Source: a bacterium (GTDB taxonomy: Bacteria > Planctomycetota > Planctomycetia > Isosphaerales > Isosphaeraceae). Taken from it: a stretch of DNA of 64,000 nucleotides. This document shows, piece after piece, positions 43,033 to 51,345 of this stretch; position 1 is the first letter of the stretch; each line of letters opens with the position of its first letter. Both the position numbers and the translations under genes were made by a program. Under the pieces are notes generated by a model. It worked only from the letters and a program-made list of their open reading frames with translations. It made no database searches and was not told the DNA's origin. The stretch spans positions 1 to 64,000 of the forward strand of contig WGMM01000041.1 of the NCBI GenBank assembly GCA_016125085.1, in the 5' to 3' direction.

Positions 43033-43494
43033 GTGGTCGACATGGCGAATCATGTTGCGAGCTTGATCGGGCCTGAAGAGGGCGAGCGATTTACGGTCGG
43101 GCCGCTGGCGATCCGCACGTTGGTCGCAGGGTCGCAGAGCGGTGGTGCGTTCGAGATGTACGAAGTCGAGCTGGGTGTCGCGACCGTCGATTACCACGTG
43201 CATGAACGCATGGACGAGACGATCCACGTGATCGAAGGCGAAATCGAATTCGTCGTCGCCGGCGAAAAGTTCGCTCGTCCGGCGGGCTCGGTCGCGTTCA
43301 TCCCGCGCGGGATTCACCACGGCTTTTCGAACCTCGGCCCTGGAAGCGCCCGCGTCGTCATCGTGTTTTCCCCCAGCGGCGATCAGGATGCCTACTTCAA
43401 GGCTCTCGAATCGGCACTGGCGACCGGCTACGCTTCCTCGATTCCTGAGCTTCAGGCGAAATACGATCAGGCCCTGGTGCCGGCGGATTCCTGA
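43033..43494 (+). CDS. Cupin-domain protein
   Basis: 153 residues; start GTG 43033 or ATG 43042, with GGAG upstream of both. Cupin motif 1 is YHVHERMDETIHVIEG (two His and a Glu ligand region) and motif 2 is VAFIPRGIHHGFSN (third His). The single-domain beta-barrel probably binds a divalent metal. Function may be isomerase, dioxygenase or sensor; nothing narrows it. It lies 163 bp after the exporter pair on the same strand. Confidence 0.8.
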   Translation: MVDMANHVASLIGPEEGERFTVGPLAIRTLVAGSQSGGAFEMYEVELGVATVDYHVHERMDETIHVIEGEIEFVVAGEKFARPAGSVAFIPRGIHHGFSNLGPGSARVVIVFSPSGDQDAYFKALESALATGYASSIPELQAKYDQALVPADS

Positions 43495-43517
43495 TTTTCC
43501 CGGGGCATCCCGTTCGA

Positions 43518-44051
43518 TCAGGAAAAGAGCGACCCCTGAATTTGCTTCGATCGGGACTCCCGCTCGATCAGCGTCCGTTTGCGTTCGATGCCCCAGCGAT
43601 AGCCGGAAAGGGAGCCGTCCGTACGGATGACGCGGTGGCACGGAATCGCGACGGCAATCAGGTTCGCGGCACAGGCGCTGGCCACGGCCCGGACCGATTC
43701 GGGGCAGCCGCAGCGCCGGGCGAGTTCCGTGTACGTGATCGTCGTTCCCGGCGGAATGCGCTGAAGCTCGGCCCAGACACGCTTGCGGAAGTCGCTTCCC
43801 TGAATATCCAGCGGCACGGCCAGCGCGGTGGTGGTGTCTTCGACATGCCGGGCGAAAGCATCGGCCCAGCGCGAGATCTGTTCGTCGGCGGACGTCGTGG
43901 CATCCGGGAAATGGCTTCGCAGGTCGGCGATGGTGGCGTCGGGGGCGTCCACGATGGCTGCGTAGCAAACGCCGGCCGGAGTCGCCGCGACGATCAGCCT
44001 GCCGAGCGTGCAATCGGTCAAAAGATATCGAACCGGGCCTGCAGCGGGCAT
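43518..44051 (-). CDS. ogt: Methylated-DNA-protein-cysteine S-methyltransferase (Ogt/MGMT)
   Basis: 177 residues. The active-site motif is AIPCHRVIR with acceptor C138, followed by GSLSGYRWGIERKRTLIERE (substrate-binding and Arg-finger region). An N-terminal ~75-residue domain precedes the catalytic DNA-binding domain. It transfers the alkyl group from O6-alkylguanine to its own Cys in a suicide reaction. No Ada-type regulatory Cys domain is present. Convergent with the cupin gene. Confidence 0.9.
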   Translation of the reverse strand: MPAAGPVRYLLTDCTLGRLIVAATPAGVCYAAIVDAPDATIADLRSHFPDATTSADEQISRWADAFARHVEDTTTALAVPLDIQGSDFRKRVWAELQRIPPGTTITYTELARRCGCPESVRAVASACAANLIAVAIPCHRVIRTDGSLSGYRWGIERKRTLIERESRSKQIQGSLFS

Positions 44052-44232
44052 GGCTTACACCGTATTCGTATGGACCGACTTCGAGTTTCCTGCACATATC
44101 ATCTTCTCGATCATTTTAAACTTCGTCCGAACCAAGGAACAAGCGTTCATGAGTCGCATTTTCCGGCATGAAACGCATCGGCTGCATGTGCTGAAGGCTA
44201 CATCGCCATGTTCGAAAATCGATCGAATCGGC

Positions 44233-44260
44233 TTGACCGAAAGGCCGGTCCATTTATGAT
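44233..44260 (+). promoter_or_regulatory. Putative sigma-70-type promoter for the lipase gene
   Basis: TTGACC (44233-44238), 16-bp spacer, TATGAT (44255-44260), the closest consensus match in this intergenic region. About 140 bp upstream of ATG 44401, giving a leader of roughly 130 nt with no obvious regulatory fold. The rest of the 44052-44400 gap shows nothing else. Confidence 0.5.
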
Positions 44261-44400
44261 GGTGCCGGATCTTTCGAGATCCACCCGAGCGGCATGGCGG
44301 CCGCTCGAAACTGCCGGATATCAGGTTGGGGAACGGATGCGCGGCCGTGCCTGAAACGGGCGCGGAAATCGCCGGATCGATGCCCAGGAGGGGCCCTGCC

Positions 44401-46422
44401 ATGAATTTCGCTGCGTTGATCATCATGGCGGCAAGTGTGGGATTCGTGGACCTGAATTTTCAGGCTTCGAAATCTGACCGTGCCCATTCGGCGCTTTCGC
44501 GGAGCTTGTCCAAATTCGACCGCCCGAGTGAGCGGACGATGGAGACACTCGCACGCCACGGGCTTTCCAAGCGATACAAGACCGATTCGGCCCGCACGCT
44601 GTCGAGCCTGGAACGCACGGCCCAGGGACAGAAGGGCGATGCCGACATCGTCTACGCCCTGGCCGAGCTGAACTGGCTGGAAGGCCGCCGGCACGATCAG
44701 ACCCGGATGACGCTCAACCTGTTCGACAAGAGCCGCGACCAGGTGCTCGACCGCTATCTCGATGCTCTCACATACGCCTACGATTATCTGTTCTCGCCCG
44801 AGCTGGCCGCTGGCAGGCAGCCTTCGGACCCGCGCTTCCGTCTGGCCTGCGACATTTACAACGCGGCTCTGGAGCGTCTGATTCGAACCGCCCTGGTCAA
44901 GGGTAAGCTGCCCGTGGGTGAGTCGATCGAAGTGACTCTGCGAGGCCAGAAGGCCAAGGTCAAACTGGCTGTCGATGACACATCGCCGTGGCCCCGGGCC
45001 GAGATCGCCGAGGTCATTTTCGCGTCCGACTTCGAACTCACCGGTGTCGATACGCAAACGCGGCAGTACGGCGTGGGCGTCCCGATGATCGCCCTGCGCA
45101 AGAAGCCGAAAACCGAAGATAACCCGGCCGTCGACGCCCTGGAGCGGTTTCTGCCTTCGGAGGTGGCGTTCCCGCTCACGGCGTTCATGCACCCGAAGTC
45201 GCGGCTGGATGCCGCCGCCCTGAAGAATGCGGAAGAAGAGTTCGTCATCGAGCTGATCGACCCGATCCACTTCCGGCAGGTCGGCAGCGATCCCGAATCG
45301 CTTCTGCCGCTGGAGTTCGACCTCACCACGCCGCTGGCTTACATGTGGTCGAAGTCGGACGTCTTCGATAAAGCGGACAAGCAGCGCATCGCCAATCTGA
45401 TCAAGCCGGGTGACCTCTCGAAAAAGTCGGGCCTCACTCTGCTTCGGCCTTACGAGCCCGCCAAGATCCCGATCGTCATGGTGCATGGCCTCGTCAGCTC
45501 GCCGCTGACCTGGATCCCCATGATCAACGAACTGCTCAACGACCCGGACATCCGCGAAAATTACCAGTTTCTGCTGTTCGCCTATCCGACCGGCGCCCAT
45601 GTGCCTATCGCCATGGCCAGCCTGCGTGAGGCACTCTGGCAGGCACGCACCCAGTTCAACGCCGACGGCTCCTCAGCCGGGTTCGATCAGATGGTCCTGC
45701 TGGGCCACAGCATGGGCGGGCTCCTGTGTCACAGCGTGGCCGTTTCCAGCGGCGACCGCTTCTGGCAGCTCCATAGCGACCGGCCGTTTCAGGAGATCCT
45801 CGGTCCGCCGGAGGTGCTCACGGAACTTCGCCAGTTCCTGTTCTTCGAGCCCATGCCCAGCGTCTCGCGTGTCGTGTTCCTGGCGACGCCGCACCGGGGC
45901 TCGGAAATGAGCCGAAGCGTGATCGGGCGTGTCAGCTCGACCCTGATCGAAGACCCGGACCACATTCAGAAGCTGTTGGGCACGCTGATCGACGAAAACC
46001 CCGACGCGTTCGACCGCAAGCGGTTCCGGCGCCTGCCCAACTCGATCGAAACGCTGACCCCTGACAACCCGGTTCTGTCCGCACTGCTGGAAATGAAGCC
46101 CAATCCGGCCGTGACGTTCCATTCGATCATCGGCTCCAACCGCCCCGGCCCGCAGGCCGAATCGACCGACGGCATCGTGCCGTATCGCAGCAGCCACATC
46201 GCGAATGTCGCCAGCGAACGGGTCGTGCGGTCCGATCACTCCGTTCAGAAGAACCCCGAAGCCATTCAGGAAGTCCGGCGCATTCTGCGAGAACACCTCA
46301 AAAAGCTCCGGCCCGACGAAATCGACCCGATGGCCGTGCCCGCCGCCGAAGAACGGGCCGCCAAGCTTTTCGAAGTCGGCCGTCCGCAGGCCGAACTGCC
46401 GCAGGGCGTGAAGGCGAACTGA
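44401..46422 (+). CDS. Lipase-like alpha/beta hydrolase (PGAP1/DUF676-like context)
   Basis: 673 residues from ATG 44401, which has AGGAGGGG 7 nt upstream. The first ~370 residues form an N-terminal region with a hydrophobic start (MNFAALIIMAASVGF), helical repeat-like sequence and a domain of unknown fold. The hydrolase domain follows: VMVHGLVSSPLTW (oxyanion loop), nucleophile S437 in LLGHSMGGLL, Asp in ESTDGIVPYRSSH, and His in SDHSVQKNPEAI. It should hydrolyse an ester, probably lipid. The hydrophobic N-terminus is either a signal or an anchor, so it may face the periplasm. Confidence 0.82.
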   Translation: MNFAALIIMAASVGFVDLNFQASKSDRAHSALSRSLSKFDRPSERTMETLARHGLSKRYKTDSARTLSSLERTAQGQKGDADIVYALAELNWLEGRRHDQTRMTLNLFDKSRDQVLDRYLDALTYAYDYLFSPELAAGRQPSDPRFRLACDIYNAALERLIRTALVKGKLPVGESIEVTLRGQKAKVKLAVDDTSPWPRAEIAEVIFASDFELTGVDTQTRQYGVGVPMIALRKKPKTEDNPAVDALERFLPSEVAFPLTAFMHPKSRLDAAALKNAEEEFVIELIDPIHFRQVGSDPESLLPLEFDLTTPLAYMWSKSDVFDKADKQRIANLIKPGDLSKKSGLTLLRPYEPAKIPIVMVHGLVSSPLTWIPMINELLNDPDIRENYQFLLFAYPTGAHVPIAMASLREALWQARTQFNADGSSAGFDQMVLLGHSMGGLLCHSVAVSSGDRFWQLHSDRPFQEILGPPEVLTELRQFLFFEPMPSVSRVVFLATPHRGSEMSRSVIGRVSSTLIEDPDHIQKLLGTLIDENPDAFDRKRFRRLPNSIETLTPDNPVLSALLEMKPNPAVTFHSIIGSNRPGPQAESTDGIVPYRSSHIANVASERVVRSDHSVQKNPEAIQEVRRILREHLKKLRPDEIDPMAVPAAEERAAKLFEVGRPQAELPQGVKAN

Positions 46423-46587
46423 CCCGACGGCGATACGCCTGGCATACGCCTTATCCACAGGACGGTCGAATGGTGGCCCGGATCCGATTACGTCGATTAT
46501 GATGTGACATGTGCCGTCGCGGCTTCGCCATGTTTCCCAGGCGTCGCCCGGCGTATCAGGTCATCGTCATCGATCGGGTCGAAGCTC

Positions 46588-47763
46588 ATGCCCAGCGTCA
46601 GTGTCGTATCCCAGAGGAATTCCTCGAACGAAGCGATCGCCGAGGTGATCGCCGCCGCCCGCGAATCGCTCGAAGGCTGCCGCGCGCCCCTGGCATGCCT
46701 GTTCGCGACACCGCATCACGCCGCTGCTCTTGGCGAAATGGCCCGCGAGATTCGATCCTCGGGGCTGGCGGAACACGTCATCGGCACGACGGCCGAATCG
46801 GTCCTGGGAGGGCAGGTCGAGATCGAACGGGAGCCCGGTCTGGCGCTCTGGATCCTCGATCTGCCGGGTCTCCGGGTCGATCCTGTCCGTTGCGGTTATG
46901 AAGACGGCCTGTTTCTTGGCTGGACGGACCCCGTCGGCGACGTCGACGAATCGTCGCGCGCGCTCGTCCTTCTGGCCGATCCGTTCAGCTTTCCGGCCGA
47001 TGAATTTCTGGTGCGGCTCAACCAGCGCCGCAAGGGGTTCCGGGTGCTCGGCGGCATGGCTTCGGGGGCTTCGTCCCGGGGCAATAACCGGCTCGTGATC
47101 GACGACGAGGAATATCGCACAGGTGCCGTCGGTGCCGTTATTTCCGGCGACGTGACGATCCGCACCGTGCTCAGCCAGGGGTGCCGTCCGATCGGCCGGC
47201 CGTTGCTGGTTACGAAGACCGATTCGAACCTGATCCGCGAGCTGGGCCGGCGGCCGGCGATGGAAGTGCTTCAGGAGATTTTCGTCGAACTGGATGGCCC
47301 CGACCGCGACCGGGCCCGCCGCGGATTGCATTTGGGCCGGGTGATCAACGAATATCAGGAGAAATTCGGCCCCGGCGATTTTCTCGTGCGCAACGTGCTC
47401 GGCAGCGACGGCGGCAGCGCTATCGCCGTGAACGACACGGTACGCATCGGGCAGACGGTTCAATTTCATGTGCGCGACGCCAGCACGGCTGACGAAGACC
47501 TGCGAGTGATGCTTTCGAACGTCGCCATTACGCCCGAAGCCGCGTCGCCCGCCGCCGCACTGCTTTTCACCTGCAACGGCCGAGGAACCCGGCTGTTCGA
47601 TAACCCCCATCATGACATTTCGGCCATGCACGAGGTGTTCGGGGCATTGCCCACGGCCGGCTTCTTCGCCATGGGTGAAATCGGTCCGGTCGCGCGTGAC
47701 AACTTCCTGCACGGGTTCACGGCGTCCATCGCCCTTTTCTATCCCAAATCGCCCGCGTTGTGA
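46588..47763 (+). CDS. FIST N/C-domain sensory protein
   Basis: 391 residues from ATG 46588; the track start at 46504 runs through unsupported sequence. The FIST N-domain is seen in VIGTTAESVLGGQVEIE and VLGGMASGASSRGNNRLVIDD. The FIST C-domain has CRPIGRPLLVTKTDSNLI, FLVRNVLGSDGGSAIAVND and LLFTCNGRGTRLF...GFFAMGEIGPV. FIST proteins are predicted to bind small ligands such as amino acids and are often linked to signalling; here no kinase or HAMP partner adjoins it. Cytosolic. It lies 165 bp after the lipase gene. Confidence 0.88.
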   Translation: MPSVSVVSQRNSSNEAIAEVIAAARESLEGCRAPLACLFATPHHAAALGEMAREIRSSGLAEHVIGTTAESVLGGQVEIEREPGLALWILDLPGLRVDPVRCGYEDGLFLGWTDPVGDVDESSRALVLLADPFSFPADEFLVRLNQRRKGFRVLGGMASGASSRGNNRLVIDDEEYRTGAVGAVISGDVTIRTVLSQGCRPIGRPLLVTKTDSNLIRELGRRPAMEVLQEIFVELDGPDRDRARRGLHLGRVINEYQEKFGPGDFLVRNVLGSDGGSAIAVNDTVRIGQTVQFHVRDASTADEDLRVMLSNVAITPEAASPAAALLFTCNGRGTRLFDNPHHDISAMHEVFGALPTAGFFAMGEIGPVARDNFLHGFTASIALFYPKSPAL

Positions 47764-47803
47764 TCATCCACGTCATTTTCGATCTCCTCATCGAGCAAAG
47801 CCC

Positions 47804-48850
47804 ATGACACCGCCGAATTCGACCGTTCCGAACGACGCCTGGTGGAATGCGCTCCGCAAGCCGCCCACGAAGCTGCCCGAAAATGCCGACCGCTGCCGCC
47901 CTGCATTGACGGACGATCAAGGACGCACGATCGCCACCGCTGCCGAATGGTCGGCGAAACGCGCCGGGATCGTGCGGAAATGGACGGAATATCTGGGCGA
48001 AATTGAAATTCCCGACGCTCCGCCGAAATTCGAAGTGCTCGAGTCGGACACGACCGCCGGCGTTCTGCGCGAACTGGTGCGCTACGAAGCCGAGCCGGGG
48101 CTGCCGGTTGAAGGCTATCTGCTGCGGCCGCTGCCTGATGCCGGCAAATCGAAGGGACAAAAGCGGCCTGTGGCGGTGGTTCTGCATTCGACGGTCGATT
48201 ACACCATACGCCAGCCCGCGGGGCTGGAAGGGCCCGAAACCAAATGGATCGGCCTGAAACTCGCCCAGGCCGGTTATCTGGCCTTTTGCCCGCGCTGCTA
48301 TCTGTGGCAATACGGCGAGCCGAAAGACCTGCGCAAGGCCGTCGCCTGGCTGCAACGGCGGCACCCGAACGTGAAGGGCATGGCCAAGATGACGTTCGAC
48401 GCCCGCCGGGCCGTCGACCTGCTGCTTTCGCTGCCCGAAGCTGACCCGAACCGTGTCGTGGCGATCGGTCACTCGCTGGGCGCCAAAGAGGTGCTGTATC
48501 TGGCGGCTCTGGACGAGCGAATCAAAGCCACGGTCTCGTGCGAGGGCGGCATCGGCATCGGCTATTCGAACTGGGATGCCCCATGGTATCTCGACGCTGA
48601 AATCAAGCGGCGGGATGATTTGAACCATGCCGAGCTGCTTGCCTGCGTCGCGCCCCGGGCCTTTCTTCTGGTCGGCGGCGACTCGGCTGACGGCGACCTT
48701 TCCTGGCCCTATATCGAAGCCGTTCTGCCCGTCTGGAAGCTCACGGGCAACCCTGCGGGCGTAGGGCTCTGGAATCACAAGCTCGGCCACGCGTTTCCGC
48801 CGGAAGCCATGAGCCGGAGCCTCGAATGGTTCGCACACTTTCTGCGATGA
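47804..48850 (+). CDS. Alpha/beta hydrolase, acetylxylan-esterase/dienelactone-hydrolase type
   Basis: 348 residues from ATG 47804, 40 bp after the FIST stop. Domain features: PVAVVLHSTVDY (oxyanion strand), nucleophile S224 in AIGHSLGAKEVL, an Asp near LLVGGDSADGD, and the catalytic His in NHKLGHAFPPEA. Related planctomycete proteins are annotated as acetylxylan esterases or glucuronoyl-type esterases. No signal peptide is seen at this start, so a cytosolic role is assumed. Confidence 0.8.
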   Translation: MTPPNSTVPNDAWWNALRKPPTKLPENADRCRPALTDDQGRTIATAAEWSAKRAGIVRKWTEYLGEIEIPDAPPKFEVLESDTTAGVLRELVRYEAEPGLPVEGYLLRPLPDAGKSKGQKRPVAVVLHSTVDYTIRQPAGLEGPETKWIGLKLAQAGYLAFCPRCYLWQYGEPKDLRKAVAWLQRRHPNVKGMAKMTFDARRAVDLLLSLPEADPNRVVAIGHSLGAKEVLYLAALDERIKATVSCEGGIGIGYSNWDAPWYLDAEIKRRDDLNHAELLACVAPRAFLLVGGDSADGDLSWPYIEAVLPVWKLTGNPAGVGLWNHKLGHAFPPEAMSRSLEWFAHFLR

Positions 48851-48860
48851 AGGCATAAGC

Positions 48861-49283
48861 ATGATCGAAATCAATGACCGCATCGCGATCGAAGAGAGCG
48901 AGCTGGAATTCGAAACCCTGAGGTCGTCGGGCCCGGGTGGCCAGAACGTGAACAAGGTGGAAACCGCCGTGCGGCTGCGTTTCGACCCGATGCGGTGCGA
49001 GGCGCTGTCGCTCGACGCCCGCCTCCGCCTGAAATTCTCGGCAGGCTCCCGGCTCGACTCCGACGGCAAAATCCTGATCCTGGCCCGGGCCAAACGCACG
49101 CAGGAAGGCAACAAGCAGGAGGCCATCGACCGCCTGGTGGAAATGATCCGCGCCGCCCTGGTTGTCCCCAAGCATCGCAAAGCCACGAAGCCGACACGGT
49201 CGTCGCAAGTGAAGCGAGTCGAATCGAAACGCATCCGGTCCAAAACCAAATCGATGCGCCGGAGCGACCATCGGGAGGATTGA
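48861..49283 (+). CDS. arfB: Peptide chain release factor-like ribosome rescue protein (ArfB/YaeJ)
   Basis: 140 residues, ArfB size. The GGQ motif is at G26-G27-Q28 in SSGPGGQNVNK, which hydrolyses peptidyl-tRNA in the peptidyl-transferase centre. The C-terminal tail (KHRKATKPTRSSQVKRVESKRIRSKTKSMRR) is strongly basic, as needed to enter the mRNA channel of stalled ribosomes. Stop-codon-recognition domains of RF1/RF2 are absent. It starts 10 bp after the hydrolase stop, so the two are probably cotranscribed. Confidence 0.92.
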   Translation: MIEINDRIAIEESELEFETLRSSGPGGQNVNKVETAVRLRFDPMRCEALSLDARLRLKFSAGSRLDSDGKILILARAKRTQEGNKQEAIDRLVEMIRAALVVPKHRKATKPTRSSQVKRVESKRIRSKTKSMRRSDHRED

Positions 49284-49296
49284 CATTCCTCAGCAA

Positions 49297-49343
49297 AAAA
49301 GGAGACGGGGGTCATTTCTCGGAAATGACCCCCGTCCCCTTTT
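49297..49343. terminator. Long hairpin terminator/repeat after arfB
   Basis: GACGGGGGTCATTTC-TCG-GAAATGACCCCCGTC, perfect 15-bp stem, extended by AAAAGG/CCTTTT-like ends with one mismatch. The end CCCCTTTTCT gives a T-tract. Text of this kind (GACGGGGGTCATT) recurs between genes in many planctomycete genomes, so it may also be a dispersed repeat used as a terminator. Confidence 0.85.
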
Positions 49344-49361
49344 CTGTGCCCTCGTCACGGC

Positions 49362-49388
49362 TTGACTCTCCTGGTATTGCCTTATACT
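49362..49388 (+). promoter_or_regulatory. Putative sigma-70-type promoter for the 147-aa gene
   Basis: TTGACT (49362-49367), 15-bp spacer, TATACT (49383-49388). Both boxes are close to consensus, although the spacer is short. It lies just past the arfB terminator and 130 bp before the ATG of the next gene. Confidence 0.5.
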
Positions 49389-49517
49389 GGTACAGGGCTT
49401 GCTGGACGCCCGGCTCGCGAAAGTTCGATCACCAGCGAAAATCTGCGATATCAAGCGGAAACAGCCTCTGTTCCGGTCGACCCCGCGGCGAGAGCGGTCG
49501 AATCACGGAGAGAGACT

Positions 49518-49961
49518 ATGAATTCCGAATTTCGTTCGGCCAGCTCTGCACCCGCGGAAATCACGGCGGCTCAGGCGATTTCGAAAGAAGCGAGGCGGCT
49601 GCATCGCGCCTCGGTATCTGGCACATTAGCCGACGCATTGCCCGTATTGCGGCGATTGATCGCGACCGCGTCGATACGCGAAATGACATTGCCGGAATTG
49701 AACCGGCAACGTGAAACGATCCGGCGGAAGCACATCCTGCGAATGCTGGCCGTCGAGGCGGGCTTTTCGAACTGGGAAGACTACCGCAAAGCACTCGGCG
49801 AGATGCGATGCGATGATCTGCCCCATTTCGAAATCGCTTCGAAATACGCCGGTTCGCCGAATTGCTGGTACTCCACGTTCGAAGAAGCGCAGGCACATGC
49901 TGACCGACACGGCGGCAAGCCGATTCGCCTGGGTCGGCAGGGAGTCGTCGTGCCTGAGTGA
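49518..49961 (+). CDS. Small helical protein of unknown function
   Basis: 147 residues from ATG 49518 with GGAGAG upstream; the track start at 49362 runs from the promoter. The middle segment RRKHILRMLAVEAGFSNWEDYRKAL matches a short helical module seen at the ends of several phage/plasmid and glyoxalase-like proteins (K-x2-L-x2-x-A-x3-G-F-x-x-W), of unknown role. The C-terminal part is richer in aromatic residues (NCWYSTFEEAQAHADRHGG) and may bind a ligand. Preceded by its own promoter-like sequence and closed by a hairpin, so a monocistronic gene. Confidence 0.6.
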   Translation: MNSEFRSASSAPAEITAAQAISKEARRLHRASVSGTLADALPVLRRLIATASIREMTLPELNRQRETIRRKHILRMLAVEAGFSNWEDYRKALGEMRCDDLPHFEIASKYAGSPNCWYSTFEEAQAHADRHGGKPIRLGRQGVVVPE

Positions 49962-50021
49962 CCCATTCGAGCGGATCGGCCAAGTCAATGCAAATCGCTC
50001 TGCCTGGCACTCGATGAAATG

Positions 50022-50056
50022 AAATGGCCCGCAGGTTTCAAGCCTGCGGGCCATTT
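50022..50056. terminator. Bidirectional terminator between convergent genes
   Basis: AAATGGCCCGCAGG-TTTCAAG-CCTGCGGGCCATTT, perfect 14-bp stem with a 7-nt loop and short A/T ends. It sits between the 147-aa gene (+) and the DUF3500 gene (-). Confidence 0.85.
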
Positions 50057-50082
50057 GCGAATTCGAAATCGCCGCTGTTCGA

Positions 50083-51108
50083 TCACCCGTGCGATTTGTC
50101 GAACTTGGCGTCTTTCGCCACGTTCAGCCAGGTGTGCACGTGCGGGTGGCCGTGGAAGTACCAGGAGAAGGCCGGGCCTTCGAGCTTCCAGACGTCCCAG
50201 ACGCCGTCGCCGCCGATGTCGCCTTCCTTGTAGAAGGTCAGCCGCATGGCGTCCACGCCGCCGGCGGATTCGACATTGGACATCAGTTCTTCGACGTCGG
50301 CCTTGCGGAACGGCCGCGTGCCGGCTTCGATCAGTTGCTTGACCATGGCCTTCTGCTGGCCGTCGAGCGACTTGATCGCCAGGCCCGACTCGGGCAGGGC
50401 GGCACCAGCCAGCTTGATCGACCGGGCATCGTCGGCGATCTTCTTGTCGAGCAGGGCCGCGGCCTGCTGCTTGTCGTCGAGCGTCTTGAAGATCTTGTTG
50501 GCCATTTCGCCCTGGTACCACCAGACGTTGGCCGTGTGGGTCGGATTTTCGTCGAAATTGCCGGCGGCGGCGTGGCCGTAGAAGATCGGGCCGCCGAACG
50601 CGACGCCGTCGGCCGAATTGCCGTCGGCCCGGAGCGTATCGTGCCGGCCGGAAAGGACCCACTCGAACGGCTTGTCGGAATCAGGCTCGCCGAAGATGGC
50701 GATGTGATAGCCTTCGAAACCGCCGTAGTCGTCGTCCATCTGCTTCATGTAGCGTTCGTAGCCCTCTTCGCTCGTGAGATTCTTGAAGATCTCACGGCAA
50801 AGCTCCTGTTGCTCAGGCTTCAGGTCTTCGATCTTGGGCTTGGTGATGGCCCAGTTGTTGCCGATCCGCGTGCGCAGAGGGTGATCGAACGGGAAGCACA
50901 GGATCTTCCGCTGCTCGTCGTTCATGGACTTGAACAGTCGGCCGACAGCCGACTCGGCCGAATCGGTGCGCTTCGGGCCGACGGCCTGATCGGCCAGCGC
51001 CTGGGGCAGACCTGCACCGGCCAGTGAGGCCGCGCCGATCGCCTGGACGAAACTTCGGCGATTCAAATGAGCCAAATCCCGGCTGTTTTGCGAGTTTTGC
51101 GATGCCAT
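50083..51108 (-). CDS. DUF3500-domain exported protein
   Basis: 341 residues from ATG 51108, which has GAGGA upstream; the track start at 51123 lies five codons before. A Tat-like leader NRRSFVQAIGAASLAGAG begins at about residue 17. The body matches DUF3500: MNDEQRKILCFPFDHPLRTRIGNNWAITKP, FGGPIFYGHAA and the His-rich end FSWYFHGHPHVHTWLNV. The conserved His/Trp suggest a metal or small-molecule site; no activity is known. Follows the aldo/keto reductase gene by 222 bp on the same strand. Confidence 0.88.
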   Translation of the reverse strand: MASQNSQNSRDLAHLNRRSFVQAIGAASLAGAGLPQALADQAVGPKRTDSAESAVGRLFKSMNDEQRKILCFPFDHPLRTRIGNNWAITKPKIEDLKPEQQELCREIFKNLTSEEGYERYMKQMDDDYGGFEGYHIAIFGEPDSDKPFEWVLSGRHDTLRADGNSADGVAFGGPIFYGHAAAGNFDENPTHTANVWWYQGEMANKIFKTLDDKQQAAALLDKKIADDARSIKLAGAALPESGLAIKSLDGQQKAMVKQLIEAGTRPFRKADVEELMSNVESAGGVDAMRLTFYKEGDIGGDGVWDVWKLEGPAFSWYFHGHPHVHTWLNVAKDAKFDKSHG

Positions 51109-51345
51109 GCGCTGAGTCCTCATTCTGGTTCTGGATCGGTACGGAAGCCGCGAAAGCGTCGTGGGTCGAAGGACGTACGGTTCCCGAAAGGCAGGTTCAG
51201 TCCACGTTACGCCATCGGTCCGGTCGAGTCAATCCTCGTCGGCAGGTTGCATGAAGGACGCCTCGGAAACCGAATTCGCCAGGTGGGAATCGCCGAATCC
51301 GTGGCCTGGGCGCCCATTCAGCCTAACCCCTTTTTCTCTTCCCGA

